Part shown: one piece after another, positions 1 through 9,199 of the stretch
Position numbering within the stretch: position 1 is the stretch's first letter
Layout: each line of letters starts with the position of its first letter
Source: Petrimonas sulfuriphila
Lineage (GTDB): Bacteria > Bacteroidota > Bacteroidia > Bacteroidales > Dysgonomonadaceae
Strand: one strand, 5' to 3'
DNA: 64,000 nucleotides
Assembly (NCBI RefSeq): GCF_051201015.1
Contig: NZ_JBPEHI010000006.1
Notes under the pieces: generated by a model
The model's database searches: none
Seen by the model: only the letters and a program-made list of their open reading frames with translations
What the model was told of the DNA's origin: nothing
Program-made: the position numbers and the translations under genes

Positions 1-492
1 GTCCAGGTTTTGCGAAGTAACGTATGCCACCACCAGCCGGGCAAGCTCGTGTGTTTTGGAGATACAGGTTCTGAAGTTCAACTCCACTTTATCGGGAGCG
101 ATGCCGTTGAGAAGAACTTTGAGGTTTTCCGCCGAAAGGTCATTCTTCGGAAGATGAAACCCAAGTGATGTAACACCTTTGTCCAACAGCGACAAGGCTT
201 TCCTGTTGGCATCGGCATAATCATTCACGTCGATATCCTGACGCACATACCAAACATTGTCCTTTCTTGTGCTGCGCACGTAAGGGAATTGTCCCGGCAG
301 ATTTCCGGCCGAAGAAAACCCCTCGATGTTTTCGGCCCTGTAGAAAGGATTTACATTAAAACCTTCGTTTGTTTTCCACACCAGTCTTTTTTGAAAGTCA
401 GCCCCTTTCAGGTCTTTGTTTATAACTTCCATCCACTCTTCCGTGGATACCGGAGGAAAATCGGTAAAAAGTTTTTCTTTCTGATTACTCAT
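1..492 (-). CDS. mutA: Methylmalonyl-CoA mutase small (beta) subunit, N-terminal part
   Basis: This is a partial gene read leftward; its 3' part lies outside the window. The 164 visible codons start MSNQKEKLFTDFPPVSTEEW and continue with a KDLKGADF segment and a WKTNEGFNVNPFYR segment, both typical of the N-terminus of the small MutA subunit. The small subunit pairs with the B12-binding large subunit MutB to interconvert methylmalonyl-CoA and succinyl-CoA in propionate formation or use. The start ATG at 492-490 is the first in frame after an AT-rich leader, with a TAATTTTG promoter element (minus strand, 594-601) about 95 bases upstream. The family assignment is from remembered sequence similarity; mutB is expected next, to the left. 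Confidence 0.85.
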   Translation of the reverse strand, partial: MSNQKEKLFTDFPPVSTEEWMEVINKDLKGADFQKRLVWKTNEGFNVNPFYRAENIEGFSSAGNLPGQFPYVRSTRKDNVWYVRQDIDVNDYADANRKALSLLDKGVTSLGFHLPKNDLSAENLKVLLNGIAPDKVELNFRTCISKTHELARLVVAYVTSQNLD

Positions 493-593
493 AATTTACT
501 CATATTTATTATTTTAGGTCTTTTCATGCTAACAAGGAAAGTAAGGGATGATAGAAAAAAATATTGTCTTTGTTCTTACTCTCAATAAGCTTG

Positions 594-601
594 CAAAATT
601 A
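594..601 (-). promoter_or_regulatory. Candidate -7 promoter element of mutA
   Basis: On the minus strand the sequence reads TAATTTTG, a match to the Bacteroidetes -7 consensus TAnnTTTG, about 100 bases before the mutA start. No convincing TTTG is seen at the -33 position, so this rests on one half-site. Confidence 0.35.
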
Positions 602-686
602 CTCTTTTTTGCTTAGTTAAAAAAGTGTTTTAGGGATTTGTTTTTGAGAAGTTAACAGCAAAAAAATAGTTTTCTTTCTTTTGCTT

Positions 687-716
687 ATTGTTGTTAGCGA
701 ATGTTTTGTAAATTTG
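687..716 (+). promoter_or_regulatory. Candidate promoter of the esterase gene
   Basis: The element TAAATTTG at 709-716 matches TAnnTTTG, with ATTG at 687-690 as a weak -33 box and an 18-base spacer. It lies about 80 bases before ATG 797. It also overlaps the longer possible start at 701, which supports 797 as the true start. Confidence 0.45.
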
Positions 717-796
717 GACGAAAAAACGGTTATTCTGAATCCTCGGTCCGGATGAGGTTATGGTTTAACTCGGGTTTTCGCTTTAATTTTAATCGT

Positions 797-2326
797 ATGA
801 AATATCTTTTTTCTTTTTACATTTTTATCGTCGGCTGTGCAACCGTTGCCTCTGCACAACAGACAAACATCGTATTTATCGGTAACAGCATCACGCAGGG
901 AGTTATACTGGATAACCCGCACGAAGAAGCGCCTCCCGTGCAGGCTGTACGGTGGCTTGAGCAACGAATCCCGGGAAAAATTGAATTTCGCAATTGTGGT
1001 ATAAGTGGCTCGACTACAGTGAACTTTCTACCCGCTTCCAACACTTTTTTCACAAGAGTGAAAGCTGCTGCCGACGAGTTATCGAAAGAAGGCGGGACGC
1101 TTCTCTTCTCCATTATGCTAGGAACTAACGACAGCGCGTTGCGTGGAAACCTCAAGTCTCGCATGCAGCCGGAACAATATTATACAAACATGAAGGCGAT
1201 CACGGATGAGCTCCTGAGGTTATATCCTTCCAGCCGGATCGTGCTAAACCGGCCCATATGGTACAGCCCCACCACACACAACAGATCCACTTATCTGCAG
1301 GAAGGACTGGAGGTATTGCAGTCTTATTTTCCGGAGTTGAAGAAACTGGCAGCCGATTATGGCTCCATTTTCCCCGGACAGGTAATGCTGGGAGACACAG
1401 CCGCATTCGATCATTTCAAGGACAACAAACCGCTCTTTTTCAAAGAAGAAGGTAATTCAGGAACGTTTTACCTTCATCCGAACAAGACAGGTGCGCAAAA
1501 ACTCGGTGAATTCTGGGGGAAGGCAATCAAACAGGCGGTTCAACCCAAAGAATGGGCAGAATACTCGTTGGGAACTGTAAAAGACACTCCGGCAATGGAC
1601 AAGGAGGATTCAAGAGGCATGCTTGCTCCTTCTGTGCGCGTATACCTGCCCGATCCCGATAAAGCTACAGGAAGAGCAGTTATTGCCTTACCCGGCGGAG
1701 GGTATCAGGGGCTGGCTGTTTTTCACGAAGGGTTCGATTGGGCACCTTTTTTCCTGGAAAGGGGCATTGCTCTTGTCGTACTGAAGTACCGGATGCCGCA
1801 AGGCAATCCCTCCGTTCCGTTTATTGATGTTAAGGCAGCTTTCGATCTGGTGAAACAGCATGCTTCGGAATGGCGCATTAATTTGGAGGATATCGGTATA
1901 ATGGGCTCATCGGCAGGCGGGCACCTGGCTTCAACTTACGCTACGCATACGAGCGGCGCCGACCGTCCCGCCTATCAGATACTGCTTTACCCGGTAATAA
2001 CCATGGATAAAACATTTACACACGCTGGATCGAGAAAAAACCTGATCGGGGAAGATCCTTCGCCAGAACTTACCAGCAAATACTCTAACGATAAACAAGT
2101 AACCGGAGAGACGCCTCCGGCGTTTGTTATCTTCGCTGCAGACGATAAGGTTGTCCCTCCGCAAAACGGATTCCGATATGTTGAAGCATTGCAACGGAAC
2201 AACGTCCCGGTAACATTTTTGTTGTATCCGGCCGGGGGTCACGGTTTCGGATACAGGGAATCCTATTCGTATCATTCTCTTTTTCTTTCCGAACTATCGA
2301 AGTGGCTGGAGGGGTTACGTGAATAG
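797..2326 (+). CDS. Secreted bifunctional esterase: SGNH/GDSL hydrolase plus alpha/beta hydrolase
   Basis: A two-domain exported hydrolase of about 509 residues. The start at 797 was preferred over 701 because it begins a signal peptide (MKYLFSFYIFIVGC to ASA, cut before QQ). Residues about 22-250 are an SGNH hydrolase: block I is FIGNSITQG with Ser31, block III is LGTNDS and block V is LHPNKTG. Residues about 265-509 are an alpha/beta hydrolase with an oxyanion segment PGGGYQG, nucleophile elbow GSSAGGH (Ser372), acid AADDKV and His in GGHGFGY. Such fusions occur among Bacteroidetes carbohydrate esterases and acetyl-xylan esterase-like enzymes; removal of acetyl groups from glycans is inferred. 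It stands alone, with acnA following after about 65 bases. Confidence 0.85.
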   Translation: MKYLFSFYIFIVGCATVASAQQTNIVFIGNSITQGVILDNPHEEAPPVQAVRWLEQRIPGKIEFRNCGISGSTTVNFLPASNTFFTRVKAAADELSKEGGTLLFSIMLGTNDSALRGNLKSRMQPEQYYTNMKAITDELLRLYPSSRIVLNRPIWYSPTTHNRSTYLQEGLEVLQSYFPELKKLAADYGSIFPGQVMLGDTAAFDHFKDNKPLFFKEEGNSGTFYLHPNKTGAQKLGEFWGKAIKQAVQPKEWAEYSLGTVKDTPAMDKEDSRGMLAPSVRVYLPDPDKATGRAVIALPGGGYQGLAVFHEGFDWAPFFLERGIALVVLKYRMPQGNPSVPFIDVKAAFDLVKQHASEWRINLEDIGIMGSSAGGHLASTYATHTSGADRPAYQILLYPVITMDKTFTHAGSRKNLIGEDPSPELTSKYSNDKQVTGETPPAFVIFAADDKVVPPQNGFRYVEALQRNNVPVTFLLYPAGGHGFGYRESYSYHSLFLSELSKWLEGLRE

Positions 2327-2391
2327 ACCTTCAAAAGACAGGTAAGCGGAAAATATGTTTAACTTTTGTGTTAATTTTAACAATTAAAATT

Positions 2392-5166
2392 ATGGCTTAT
2401 TCAACTGCAAGAGCTGTCGAAACCATTGAAGTTAATGGCCACAGCTATCGTTACAGTTCATTGAAGAATCTGCCGGGGGAGGCCATTGAGCACTTACCCT
2501 TCAGTATCCGGATTCTTCTGGAAAACGTGTTGAGAAATTACGACGGCGTCATCATCACCGATGATCATATTCAGACGTTGACCCATTGGTCGCCCAATCC
2601 CGTGGACAAAGATATCCCGTTTAAACCGGCACGTATCTTGATGCAGGATTTTACCGGCGTGCCGGCTGTAGTGGATATGGCTTCACTAAGAGCTGAATAC
2701 GTCCGTCACGGAAAAAACGGACAAAAAATCAATCCGGCTATTCCGGTCGATTTGGTTATCGATCATTCGGTTCAAGTGGATTATTTCGGGACCAATTACT
2801 CCTACAGCAAGAACGTGGAGTTGGAATACGAAAGGAACAAGGAGCGTTACGAACTGCTGAAATGGGCACAAAAAGGATTGAAAAACTTTACCGTTGTGCC
2901 ACCTGGAATGGGTATATGCCATCAGGTAAACCTGGAATACCTGGCTCAGGGAATCACAATACGCGACGGATGGTTGTTTCCCGACACCCTGGTGGGAACC
3001 GACTCACACACACCAATGGTAAACGGGATCGGAGTTGTCGGCTGGGGCGTAGGTGGAATTGAAGCGGAAGCTGCCATGCTGGGACAGCCTATTTTCTTCA
3101 CTTGTCCCGAAGTTATCGGGCTAAAACTTGCCGGCACCATTCCGGCGGGCTGTACGGCCACAGATATGGTACTGTCCATTACAAAAGTGCTGCGTGAAAA
3201 AGGTGTGGTGGGAAAATTCGTGGAAGTTTTTGGTGACGGGCTGGACAACCTGACGGTAACCGACCGGGCTACCATTGCCAATATGTCGCCCGAATTCGGA
3301 TGTACGGTAACCTATTTTCCCATTGACAATCGGACGTTGGAATACATGCACGTTACCAACCGTTCACCGGAGCAGATAAAGATTGTGGAGGAATACAGCA
3401 AGGAAAACCTGTTGTGGAGAACAGGCAACGAGAAGATCGCTTATTCATCGGTAGTGGAGTTCGACCTATCCACGCTGGAGCCGACCGTCTCCGGCCCAAA
3501 ACGGCCTCAGGACAAAATTCCGGTAAAAGAGCTGGGATACAAATTTTCCGAGTTGCTTGAAAAAGAACACAACCGGAAGTACCAATCCCCTCTGCAACGT
3601 TCGGAGTCAGCATGGTTGGCCGACGGTGGTTCGGGAACAGAGTTCACCTTCGGTAAAACGCCTGTCGAAGGCGCTGCTCCACACGAAATCATTGCGGAAT
3701 CCCTGCAATCCGTACGCATTAAACACAAGAACAAAGAACTTATCCTCAGCGACGGAAGCATCGTTATTGCGGCCATCACCAGCTGTACCAACACCTCTAA
3801 TCCTGCCGTGATGATTGGCGCCGGGTTATTGGCCCGTAATGCGGTAGAAAAAGGATTAAGGACCAAGTCGTGGGTAAAAACTTCGCTGGCCCCCGGCTCA
3901 AAAGTGGTTACGCAGTACTTGAAACGGGCGGGACTAAATGAATATTTTGATGCGTTGCGTTTCCATACCGTAGGTTATGGATGCACCTCCTGTATCGGTA
4001 ACTCCGGTCCTTTACCGCCACAAATAGCGGAAGCCGTTGAGAAAGGAGATCTGGTAGTGGCGTCAGTCTTATCGGGGAACCGAAATTTCGAGGCACGGGT
4101 CCACCCGCAGGTCAAAATGAATTTCCTGATGTCGCCCATGCTGGTAGTAGCTTATGCATTGGCCGGACGCGTCGATATTAACCTTATGGAGGAACCCCTG
4201 GATTATGATCCTAACGGAAATCCTGTCTATCTGGCAGACGTTTGGCCCGGTCGGGAAGAGATTGTGGAAACCATCAACAAATGTGTGAAACAAAACGATT
4301 TTCAAGAAGTGTATGATGTTATTTTCGAAGGTTCAAAAGATTGGCAGGAGCTGAAAGTAAATCTCGATGAAAATTTCGAATGGAACAGGCAATCCACCTA
4401 TATAAAAGAAGCTCCGTTTTTTAAAGACCTCACTGTAGACCCCGACCCGATGATCAATATCCGAAACGCCCGCGTACTTCTCTACCTGGGCGACTCGGTA
4501 ACCACCGATCACATTTCGCCGGCAGGTTCATTCCGGGAAGAGAGTGCCGCAGGACAGTACCTGAAAGCCCACGGAGTGGGGAAAGCGGATTTTAACTCGT
4601 ACGGGGCACGGCGCGGAAACCACGAAGTGATGATGCGAGGTACTTTTGCCAACGTGCGTATCAGAAACAGAATCGTTGACCGGGAAGGTGGTTTCAGCCG
4701 GTATTTTCCGACCGATGAGGTAAAAACCGTTTACGAAACAGCGATGGCGTATAAACGGGATAAAACGCCCTTAATCATCTTAGCGGGTAAAGAATACGGT
4801 TCAGGTTCTTCCCGTGACTGGGCAGCCAAAGGAACTTTCCTGTTGGGTGTAAAAGCCGTCATAGCCGAAAGCTTCGAACGCATTCACCGGAGTAATCTCG
4901 TAGGAATGGGGGTAGCACCGCTTGTATTCCTCGCAGGTGAGAATGCGGAAACCCTCGGTCTGGACGGAACCGAAACCTACAACATCACCGGGCTGGCCGA
5001 CAACCTGATCCCCCATAAATTACTGGAGGTTGAAGCGGTACATCCTGACGGAAAAGTGACCGTATTCGAAGTGGAAGTACGTTTGGATTCCGCTATCGAA
5101 ATTGAATACTACAGAAACAACGGAATCTTGCAGTACGTGCTGAGGGATTACCTGAAGAACAGTTGA
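2392..5166 (+). CDS. acnA: Aconitate hydratase (AcnA/IRP type)
   Basis: Interconverts citrate and isocitrate in the oxidative TCA branch, using a [4Fe-4S] cluster. About 924 residues, the usual length of AcnA. The three cluster cysteines are present in ITSCTNTSNP (Cys465) and GYGCTSCIGNSGP (Cys531, Cys534), with the spacing known for AcnA. The C-terminal swivel domain has GSGSSRDWAAKG. A GTG at 2368 would add eight residues, but ATG at 2392, starting MAYSTARAVE, fits the family better. The gene converges with the creatininase-like gene, only 21 bases away. Presence of aconitase in a probable anaerobe suggests citrate use or a partial TCA pathway (inference). Confidence 0.95.
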   Translation: MAYSTARAVETIEVNGHSYRYSSLKNLPGEAIEHLPFSIRILLENVLRNYDGVIITDDHIQTLTHWSPNPVDKDIPFKPARILMQDFTGVPAVVDMASLRAEYVRHGKNGQKINPAIPVDLVIDHSVQVDYFGTNYSYSKNVELEYERNKERYELLKWAQKGLKNFTVVPPGMGICHQVNLEYLAQGITIRDGWLFPDTLVGTDSHTPMVNGIGVVGWGVGGIEAEAAMLGQPIFFTCPEVIGLKLAGTIPAGCTATDMVLSITKVLREKGVVGKFVEVFGDGLDNLTVTDRATIANMSPEFGCTVTYFPIDNRTLEYMHVTNRSPEQIKIVEEYSKENLLWRTGNEKIAYSSVVEFDLSTLEPTVSGPKRPQDKIPVKELGYKFSELLEKEHNRKYQSPLQRSESAWLADGGSGTEFTFGKTPVEGAAPHEIIAESLQSVRIKHKNKELILSDGSIVIAAITSCTNTSNPAVMIGAGLLARNAVEKGLRTKSWVKTSLAPGSKVVTQYLKRAGLNEYFDALRFHTVGYGCTSCIGNSGPLPPQIAEAVEKGDLVVASVLSGNRNFEARVHPQVKMNFLMSPMLVVAYALAGRVDINLMEEPLDYDPNGNPVYLADVWPGREEIVETINKCVKQNDFQEVYDVIFEGSKDWQELKVNLDENFEWNRQSTYIKEAPFFKDLTVDPDPMINIRNARVLLYLGDSVTTDHISPAGSFREESAAGQYLKAHGVGKADFNSYGARRGNHEVMMRGTFANVRIRNRIVDREGGFSRYFPTDEVKTVYETAMAYKRDKTPLIILAGKEYGSGSSRDWAAKGTFLLGVKAVIAESFERIHRSNLVGMGVAPLVFLAGENAETLGLDGTETYNITGLADNLIPHKLLEVEAVHPDGKVTVFEVEVRLDSAIEIEYYRNNGILQYVLRDYLKNS

Positions 5167-5187
5167 TAAAAATGTTGTGGATAAGAT

Positions 5188-5934
5188 TTACCACGCTTTC
5201 AACTCAACCAGTAAACCGGCAATTTTCCCCACCACAGCTTCGGCATATCTTTTGCCTTTTTCGGCGGTGGATTTTGCAGGATTACCTATCCCTGTGTCTT
5301 CGGAAACCTGTTGCCAGGGTCGTGGTAACCAGCCAACTTTTTGATTGATGGACTCCATCGGTAAGGGAGATGTTTTGCCATTACCGGCTTGTTCCATCTT
5401 CACCAAATCGGGACGGTAATGGAGCAGCACCGAGGTTTCCTGCTCCCCACCGTGCTCATCGATCTTCTCTTCAAAGTAGGCACCGGTAGGCACAATGGAC
5501 CACCAGTCCACGGCGATAACGGTAAAATCGGGATATTTCTTGGCTAAATCGCGAATGTAGGTTTTGAATGTATTGCCGCCGTGTCCGTTTACGATAACCA
5601 GCTTTTTTAATCCTTGCCCGTGCAGGGAATCGACTATATCGCACAATATGGCTTTTTGCGTCTCGCTGTTCGTGTGAATGCACAACGGCAAGTCCCATTG
5701 TCCGGGGTTTTGTGATCCGAAATAAACCGGCGGCAGAACAGCACACAACACGCCGGATTTCTCATAAGCGAGTAAAGCGCTCTCCAAGGCTATATGATGC
5801 GATAAGTAACAATCCGTAAGGTACGGTAAATGATAATTGTGCGGCTCAAAAGCGCCCCAGGGTAATACCACGGCATCGTAGCTGGCTTCTTTTACGTCCT
5901 TCCAGTTGGCAGACCTTAAATCAATTGAGTTCAT
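5188..5934 (-). CDS. Creatininase-family metal-dependent amidohydrolase
   Basis: A 248-residue protein of the creatininase fold, a zinc/manganese family of small amide and ring hydrolases. The metal ligands expected near the N-terminus are present: Glu30 and His32 in GAFEPHNYH and Asp41 in YLTD. The second cluster is VNGHGGNTFK, and the last ligand glutamate is in HGGEQETS. The family includes creatininase, MftE-type peptidases and sugar or formamide hydrolases, so the substrate cannot be called from sequence. It is the last gene of a leftward operon, 18 bases after the MFS transporter gene. The natural suggestion is that the transporter brings in its substrate. A second creatininase-family protein lies at 50702-51445, also near an MFS gene. 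Confidence 0.85.
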   Translation of the reverse strand: MNSIDLRSANWKDVKEASYDAVVLPWGAFEPHNYHLPYLTDCYLSHHIALESALLAYEKSGVLCAVLPPVYFGSQNPGQWDLPLCIHTNSETQKAILCDIVDSLHGQGLKKLVIVNGHGGNTFKTYIRDLAKKYPDFTVIAVDWWSIVPTGAYFEEKIDEHGGEQETSVLLHYRPDLVKMEQAGNGKTSPLPMESINQKVGWLPRPWQQVSEDTGIGNPAKSTAEKGKRYAEAVVGKIAGLLVELKAW

Positions 5935-5952
5935 ATGTTGAAAAATTAAATG

Positions 5953-7116
5953 TCAATAACGAATAGCCGTTTTCTTATCTGCTTTTCCAATCAACAGGAA
6001 AATAAAAATCATCATTACAATTTCCACAAGAACCACATACGGAAAAACATTCATTCCAAACTTTTCGGTCAGTATGCCGATTGAATAATTTATAATTGTA
6101 TTTCCGGTGAGCGCAATGAGCATCGCAAAACTGAAAGCAGTCCCGGAAACCTCCTTGAAGATTTCACCTACCAAACCCAGCATGACCGGAAAACCCGGGG
6201 CCAGGCCGCTACCGATAAGAAACATTCCCAGCAAGTGCATAAAGTAGGATGCCGGTAGCACCAGACAGATCAACCCGAGCGAAAACAGCAATAACGACAA
6301 TTGAATCAACCGAAAATGATGCCATTTTTTCAATACGCTTCCCGTAAGAATTCTCATGCAAACCAGTCCTGAGACAGAAACCGATAATGCTATCAATGCC
6401 TGATATTGAGGCACGGCAAGTTTATCAATAAAAAACGAAACCGACCAATTGTTGATTATGGCTTCGAAGGCCGACTGAAAAAACAGGTAAAAACAAATGG
6501 CCATAAACAGCTTGTTCTTTACAAAAACAGGAATGAGCTTTAACGATATTTTTTCCTTTTGAACGGTCAACGGATAATTGATGAGAAGAAAAATTAAGGC
6601 AACAGCCAGGCTGATGCCACTCACCACATCAATAACCAAGGTGTAATGTATCTCATCTATCCGGCTCAGGATCATTGGCATGGAAAATGCACCAATACCG
6701 TAAAACAATCCTAGCCAGTTCAGGTTTATGATTTTATTTTTTCCTTCGCTTAAGTCGGAAACCAATGCGCTGGTACCGCCGTTAATGACTCCACCGCCCA
6801 ATCCGAAAAAGAAAATACCGGCCCTCAACAAGTGAAGGGAACCCACGTGGACTATCCCGAAAAACCCGAGCGACAGAAACAGCGAAGCAACGGAAAGCAC
6901 CCACCTGTAACCGAACTTGTCTACAACAGGCCCAAACAAAACCGAGCCGGCAAGCATACCAACGGGAAGAACGGAGAATAAACCTCCGGCAGCAATATCA
7001 GACATTCCGAAACGGGCCTTCAGCAACGGCAAAATCGAACCGATAATCACCATGGAAATTCCGAAAAGAAAGATGCCCGTAAAGTTGGCTATAAATGCAA
7101 TTGTTTTATTATTCAT
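5953..7116 (-). CDS. Major facilitator superfamily transporter
   Basis: A 387-residue polytopic membrane protein with about twelve hydrophobic segments. It has the MFS pattern of a glycine-rich first half (segments near FGISMVIIGSILPLL and GGGVINGGTSALVSDL) and a second bundle after a short central loop of charged residues (VQKEKISLKL). The style resembles the FucP/NNP-type sugar and organic solute MFS carriers of Bacteroidetes. Substrate unknown. It sits 17 bases after the LuxR-type regulator gene and 18 bases before the creatininase-like hydrolase gene, so it probably imports the substrate of that hydrolase (inference from context). Confidence 0.85.
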   Translation of the reverse strand: MNNKTIAFIANFTGIFLFGISMVIIGSILPLLKARFGMSDIAAGGLFSVLPVGMLAGSVLFGPVVDKFGYRWVLSVASLFLSLGFFGIVHVGSLHLLRAGIFFFGLGGGVINGGTSALVSDLSEGKNKIINLNWLGLFYGIGAFSMPMILSRIDEIHYTLVIDVVSGISLAVALIFLLINYPLTVQKEKISLKLIPVFVKNKLFMAICFYLFFQSAFEAIINNWSVSFFIDKLAVPQYQALIALSVSVSGLVCMRILTGSVLKKWHHFRLIQLSLLLFSLGLICLVLPASYFMHLLGMFLIGSGLAPGFPVMLGLVGEIFKEVSGTAFSFAMLIALTGNTIINYSIGILTEKFGMNVFPYVVLVEIVMMIFIFLLIGKADKKTAIRY

Positions 7117-7133
7117 ATTCCTTTTTGCCTTTG

Positions 7134-8012
7134 CTAAACAACATGGTCGCCGGGAGAAACATATCCGTTGGAAATAGAGTAAAACGTAAGCCCGGAAACC
7201 GTTTTAATACCGGTCTTCGCAATAATATTTTTACGGTGCGAAAGGACTGTGTTCAGGCTTATGTTCAGCTTATCGGCAATCTCTTTGTTTAAACGTCCCT
7301 GAACTATAAGCTTCAGTACCTCTATTTCCCGGTTGGTCAACTGCTTATTCTCCTCTTGCAATTTATGTTCATCGGAAAAGGTATGGTTCAGGTGTTCGAT
7401 ATGTCCGGAATCCAGTTCCTTGAGTTTCGGACGCAACACTTTTTCCAGCAACCGGTTATGAATGTGCAGCTCCTTTTCGAGGGCAGTTATTGAAAAAATA
7501 ACCGCGTAAGCAAGGTTTTGGTTAAAATTTCCCGAAATATGCCTGATGATAATGTTTTTTAAATCGTGCAACAATTCATTTGGGTAGTCACTGAGCTGCT
7601 CAAGGCCTTGCTGCAGATGTTCAGAAAGCTCCGATTTGAACTGATAGAATATTTTATGCAACAGTTTTAGTTCTTCATTTTCGCCACCACTCATCGCGAT
7701 AAAAGGGGTGAAGTGCTTTTCCAGGTTCGGAACAGACGCCTGCATATAATTTTCGACGGTACGTTTAAGATAATCCACGATAAGTGAGACATCAAACGCA
7801 TCGAGATCCTTTTCCGGATTATATTCTTCATCCAGGTAAACATTCAGGATGGCCAGAATGAAATCAATGTTCAGGTCATTTTCCAAGCAGATTTTTTCGA
7901 TCGTTTTCTCTCCCACTCCCAGTTTTATGCCAAACCTGTTCACAACAGGTATAAGTTCACTGTGCTCGGTAAGCAATTCAGATAAGACCGCATTTTTTTT
8001 AATGTCTGCCAT
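7134..8012 (-). CDS. LuxR-type regulator with ScdA-like and hemerythrin-like N-terminus
   Basis: A 292-residue putative transcription regulator. Residues about 1-60 resemble the small N-terminal domain of RIC/ScdA iron-sulfur repair proteins (LSELLTEHSELIPVVNRFGI), but the paired cysteines of ScdA are replaced by LGVG. Residues about 75-210 are helical, with scattered histidines and glutamates as in hemerythrin-like domains (HNRLLEKVLRP). The C-terminus (about 222-285) is a LuxR/GerE helix-turn-helix: LTNREIEVLKLIVQGRLNKE followed by ISLNTVLSHRKNI. It directly abuts the preceding YgbA-like gene, whose family is linked to nitric oxide stress. Sensing of NO or redox by the N-terminal part is an inference. 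Confidence 0.75.
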   Translation of the reverse strand: MADIKKNAVLSELLTEHSELIPVVNRFGIKLGVGEKTIEKICLENDLNIDFILAILNVYLDEEYNPEKDLDAFDVSLIVDYLKRTVENYMQASVPNLEKHFTPFIAMSGGENEELKLLHKIFYQFKSELSEHLQQGLEQLSDYPNELLHDLKNIIIRHISGNFNQNLAYAVIFSITALEKELHIHNRLLEKVLRPKLKELDSGHIEHLNHTFSDEHKLQEENKQLTNREIEVLKLIVQGRLNKEIADKLNISLNTVLSHRKNIIAKTGIKTVSGLTFYSISNGYVSPGDHVV

Positions 8013-8351
8013 TTATTTCCGGAAAGATTTTTCAGCAACCGAAGAGAAGCGATCCCGCCTGTATTCTTTGTAGAAATGCCGGACAGCATCTATGGGATGC
8101 CAAAACAGCATTCTAGGGCCTGAAAATCGCATTACTTCTTTTATTTTCAATCGCATATCGTTTTTATAGCAATGAACAGTGCAGGATCCGCAGGTAGGTT
8201 TTTTTTCACCGAAAGGGCAATTTTCAAGCCGTTTCATTGCATAATTTTTCAGTACGGTACATTCTTCACACAGTCCCGTCACATGTTTATGATTCGCCCT
8301 ACAATAGATGGCCATCATCTTGTTCACCACTTTTTTTTCACCTTCGTTCAT
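8013..8351 (-). CDS. YgbA-like nitrous oxide-stimulated promoter family protein
   Basis: A 112-residue soluble protein rich in cysteine. Cys17, Cys28, Cys31, Cys45, Cys54, Cys57 and Cys61 lie in the segments IYCRANHK, LCEECTVL, NCPFGEKKPTCGSC and HCYK, as in the YgbA_NO family. A late segment, GPRMLFWHPIDAVRHFY, is also typical. The family's founding member is expressed under NO exposure through NsrR in enterobacteria; its molecular role is not settled. This is the first gene of the leftward operon, and its stop codon touches the start of the LuxR-type regulator gene, so the two are probably translationally coupled. Confidence 0.85.
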   Translation of the reverse strand: MNEGEKKVVNKMMAIYCRANHKHVTGLCEECTVLKNYAMKRLENCPFGEKKPTCGSCTVHCYKNDMRLKIKEVMRFSGPRMLFWHPIDAVRHFYKEYRRDRFSSVAEKSFRK

Positions 8352-8502
8352 ATATCGTTTAAACAGCCAGGCGCGTTCTGTAATCAGCGTTATTGGTATA
8401 AGCTTGATTATTGCCTGAGTCCGTTTCTATAAAGAACCGTAAAAGTAACCCTTTTATTTTTTTTCTCAAAATCGGGACAAAATGATTTGATGAAAAGAAG
8501 AG

Positions 8503-9192
8503 TCACTTCTTTTCCGAAGCCGGAGGAAGTTGTACTGTACGCATTTGCCGGAGGATATGCGATTGCCGTTGCCTGATATATGAAGACGGTTTTTTTGAGC
8601 TAAATTTCAGCGGATTAGGCAATGTTGCGGCCACCAATGCCGACTGTGAAGCCGAAAGTTTCTCCGCCGTAGTATTGAAATGTTCATGGGCAACCGCTTC
8701 CACGCCATAAATCCCGTCACCCACCTCCATACAGTTCAGGTAGACCGTCAAAATACGTTCCTTTGTCCAGAAAAATTCAATTAAAACTGTGAAATAGGCT
8801 TCCAATCCTTTTCTCAGCCACGACGACCGGGGCCAGAGAAACACGTTTTTAGCCGTTTGCTGACTGATGGTGCTTGCTCCCCGGGGACGTTTACGGGTTT
8901 TATTCTCTTTGAGGGCTTTTTTAATTTCCACCTTGTCGAAGCCGTTGTGATTAAAGAAACGCTGGTCTTCCGAGGCGACAACAGCGCGTTTCATATTATT
9001 CGAAATACGTGTGTACGAAACCCATTTGTGCTTAACCTCAGGCTTTCTCCCCTCTGCGATCTGTTCCGTCATTCTTATTCCCATCAGTGGAGTAAAATAG
9101 ACAGGGACAAACCTGTACCCTATCACGGATACTACGCTCCAGAGAAAGAAAAAAAGCACTATTTTACCGAAGATACGAGGTATTTTTTTCAT
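8503..9192 (-). CDS. mtgA: Monofunctional biosynthetic peptidoglycan transglycosylase
   Basis: A 229-residue membrane-anchored GT51 glycosyltransferase that polymerises lipid II into glycan strands. It has one N-terminal membrane segment (about residues 9-30), then the catalytic motifs ASEDQRFFNHNGFD and RGASTISQQTAKNVFLWP, then KERILTVYLNCMEVG and AAATLPNPLKF-like text near the end. There is no transpeptidase domain, as expected for MtgA. It is last in a leftward group, seven bases after the AlaX-like gene. The elongasome genes lie a few kilobases to the right. Confidence 0.93.
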   Translation of the reverse strand: MKKIPRIFGKIVLFFFLWSVVSVIGYRFVPVYFTPLMGIRMTEQIAEGRKPEVKHKWVSYTRISNNMKRAVVASEDQRFFNHNGFDKVEIKKALKENKTRKRPRGASTISQQTAKNVFLWPRSSWLRKGLEAYFTVLIEFFWTKERILTVYLNCMEVGDGIYGVEAVAHEHFNTTAEKLSASQSALVAATLPNPLKFSSKKPSSYIRQRQSHILRQMRTVQLPPASEKK

Positions 9193-9199
9193 GACTTCT

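Larger units (their letters stand above)
493..796. other. Divergent intergenic region between mutA and the esterase gene
   Basis: About 300 AT-rich bases without a convincing gene. A short open frame at 289-588 on the plus strand overlaps mutA and looks like a shadow. The region holds promoter-like elements for both flanking genes (594-601 leftward, 687-716 rightward). I see no riboswitch, tRNA or repeat in it. Confidence 0.6.

Noticed and set aside
8013..9192. Possible single operon running from mtgA into the YgbA-LuxR group
   Set aside because: A gap of about 150 bases (8352-8502) and unrelated functions argue for separate units; no decisive terminator or promoter was found.
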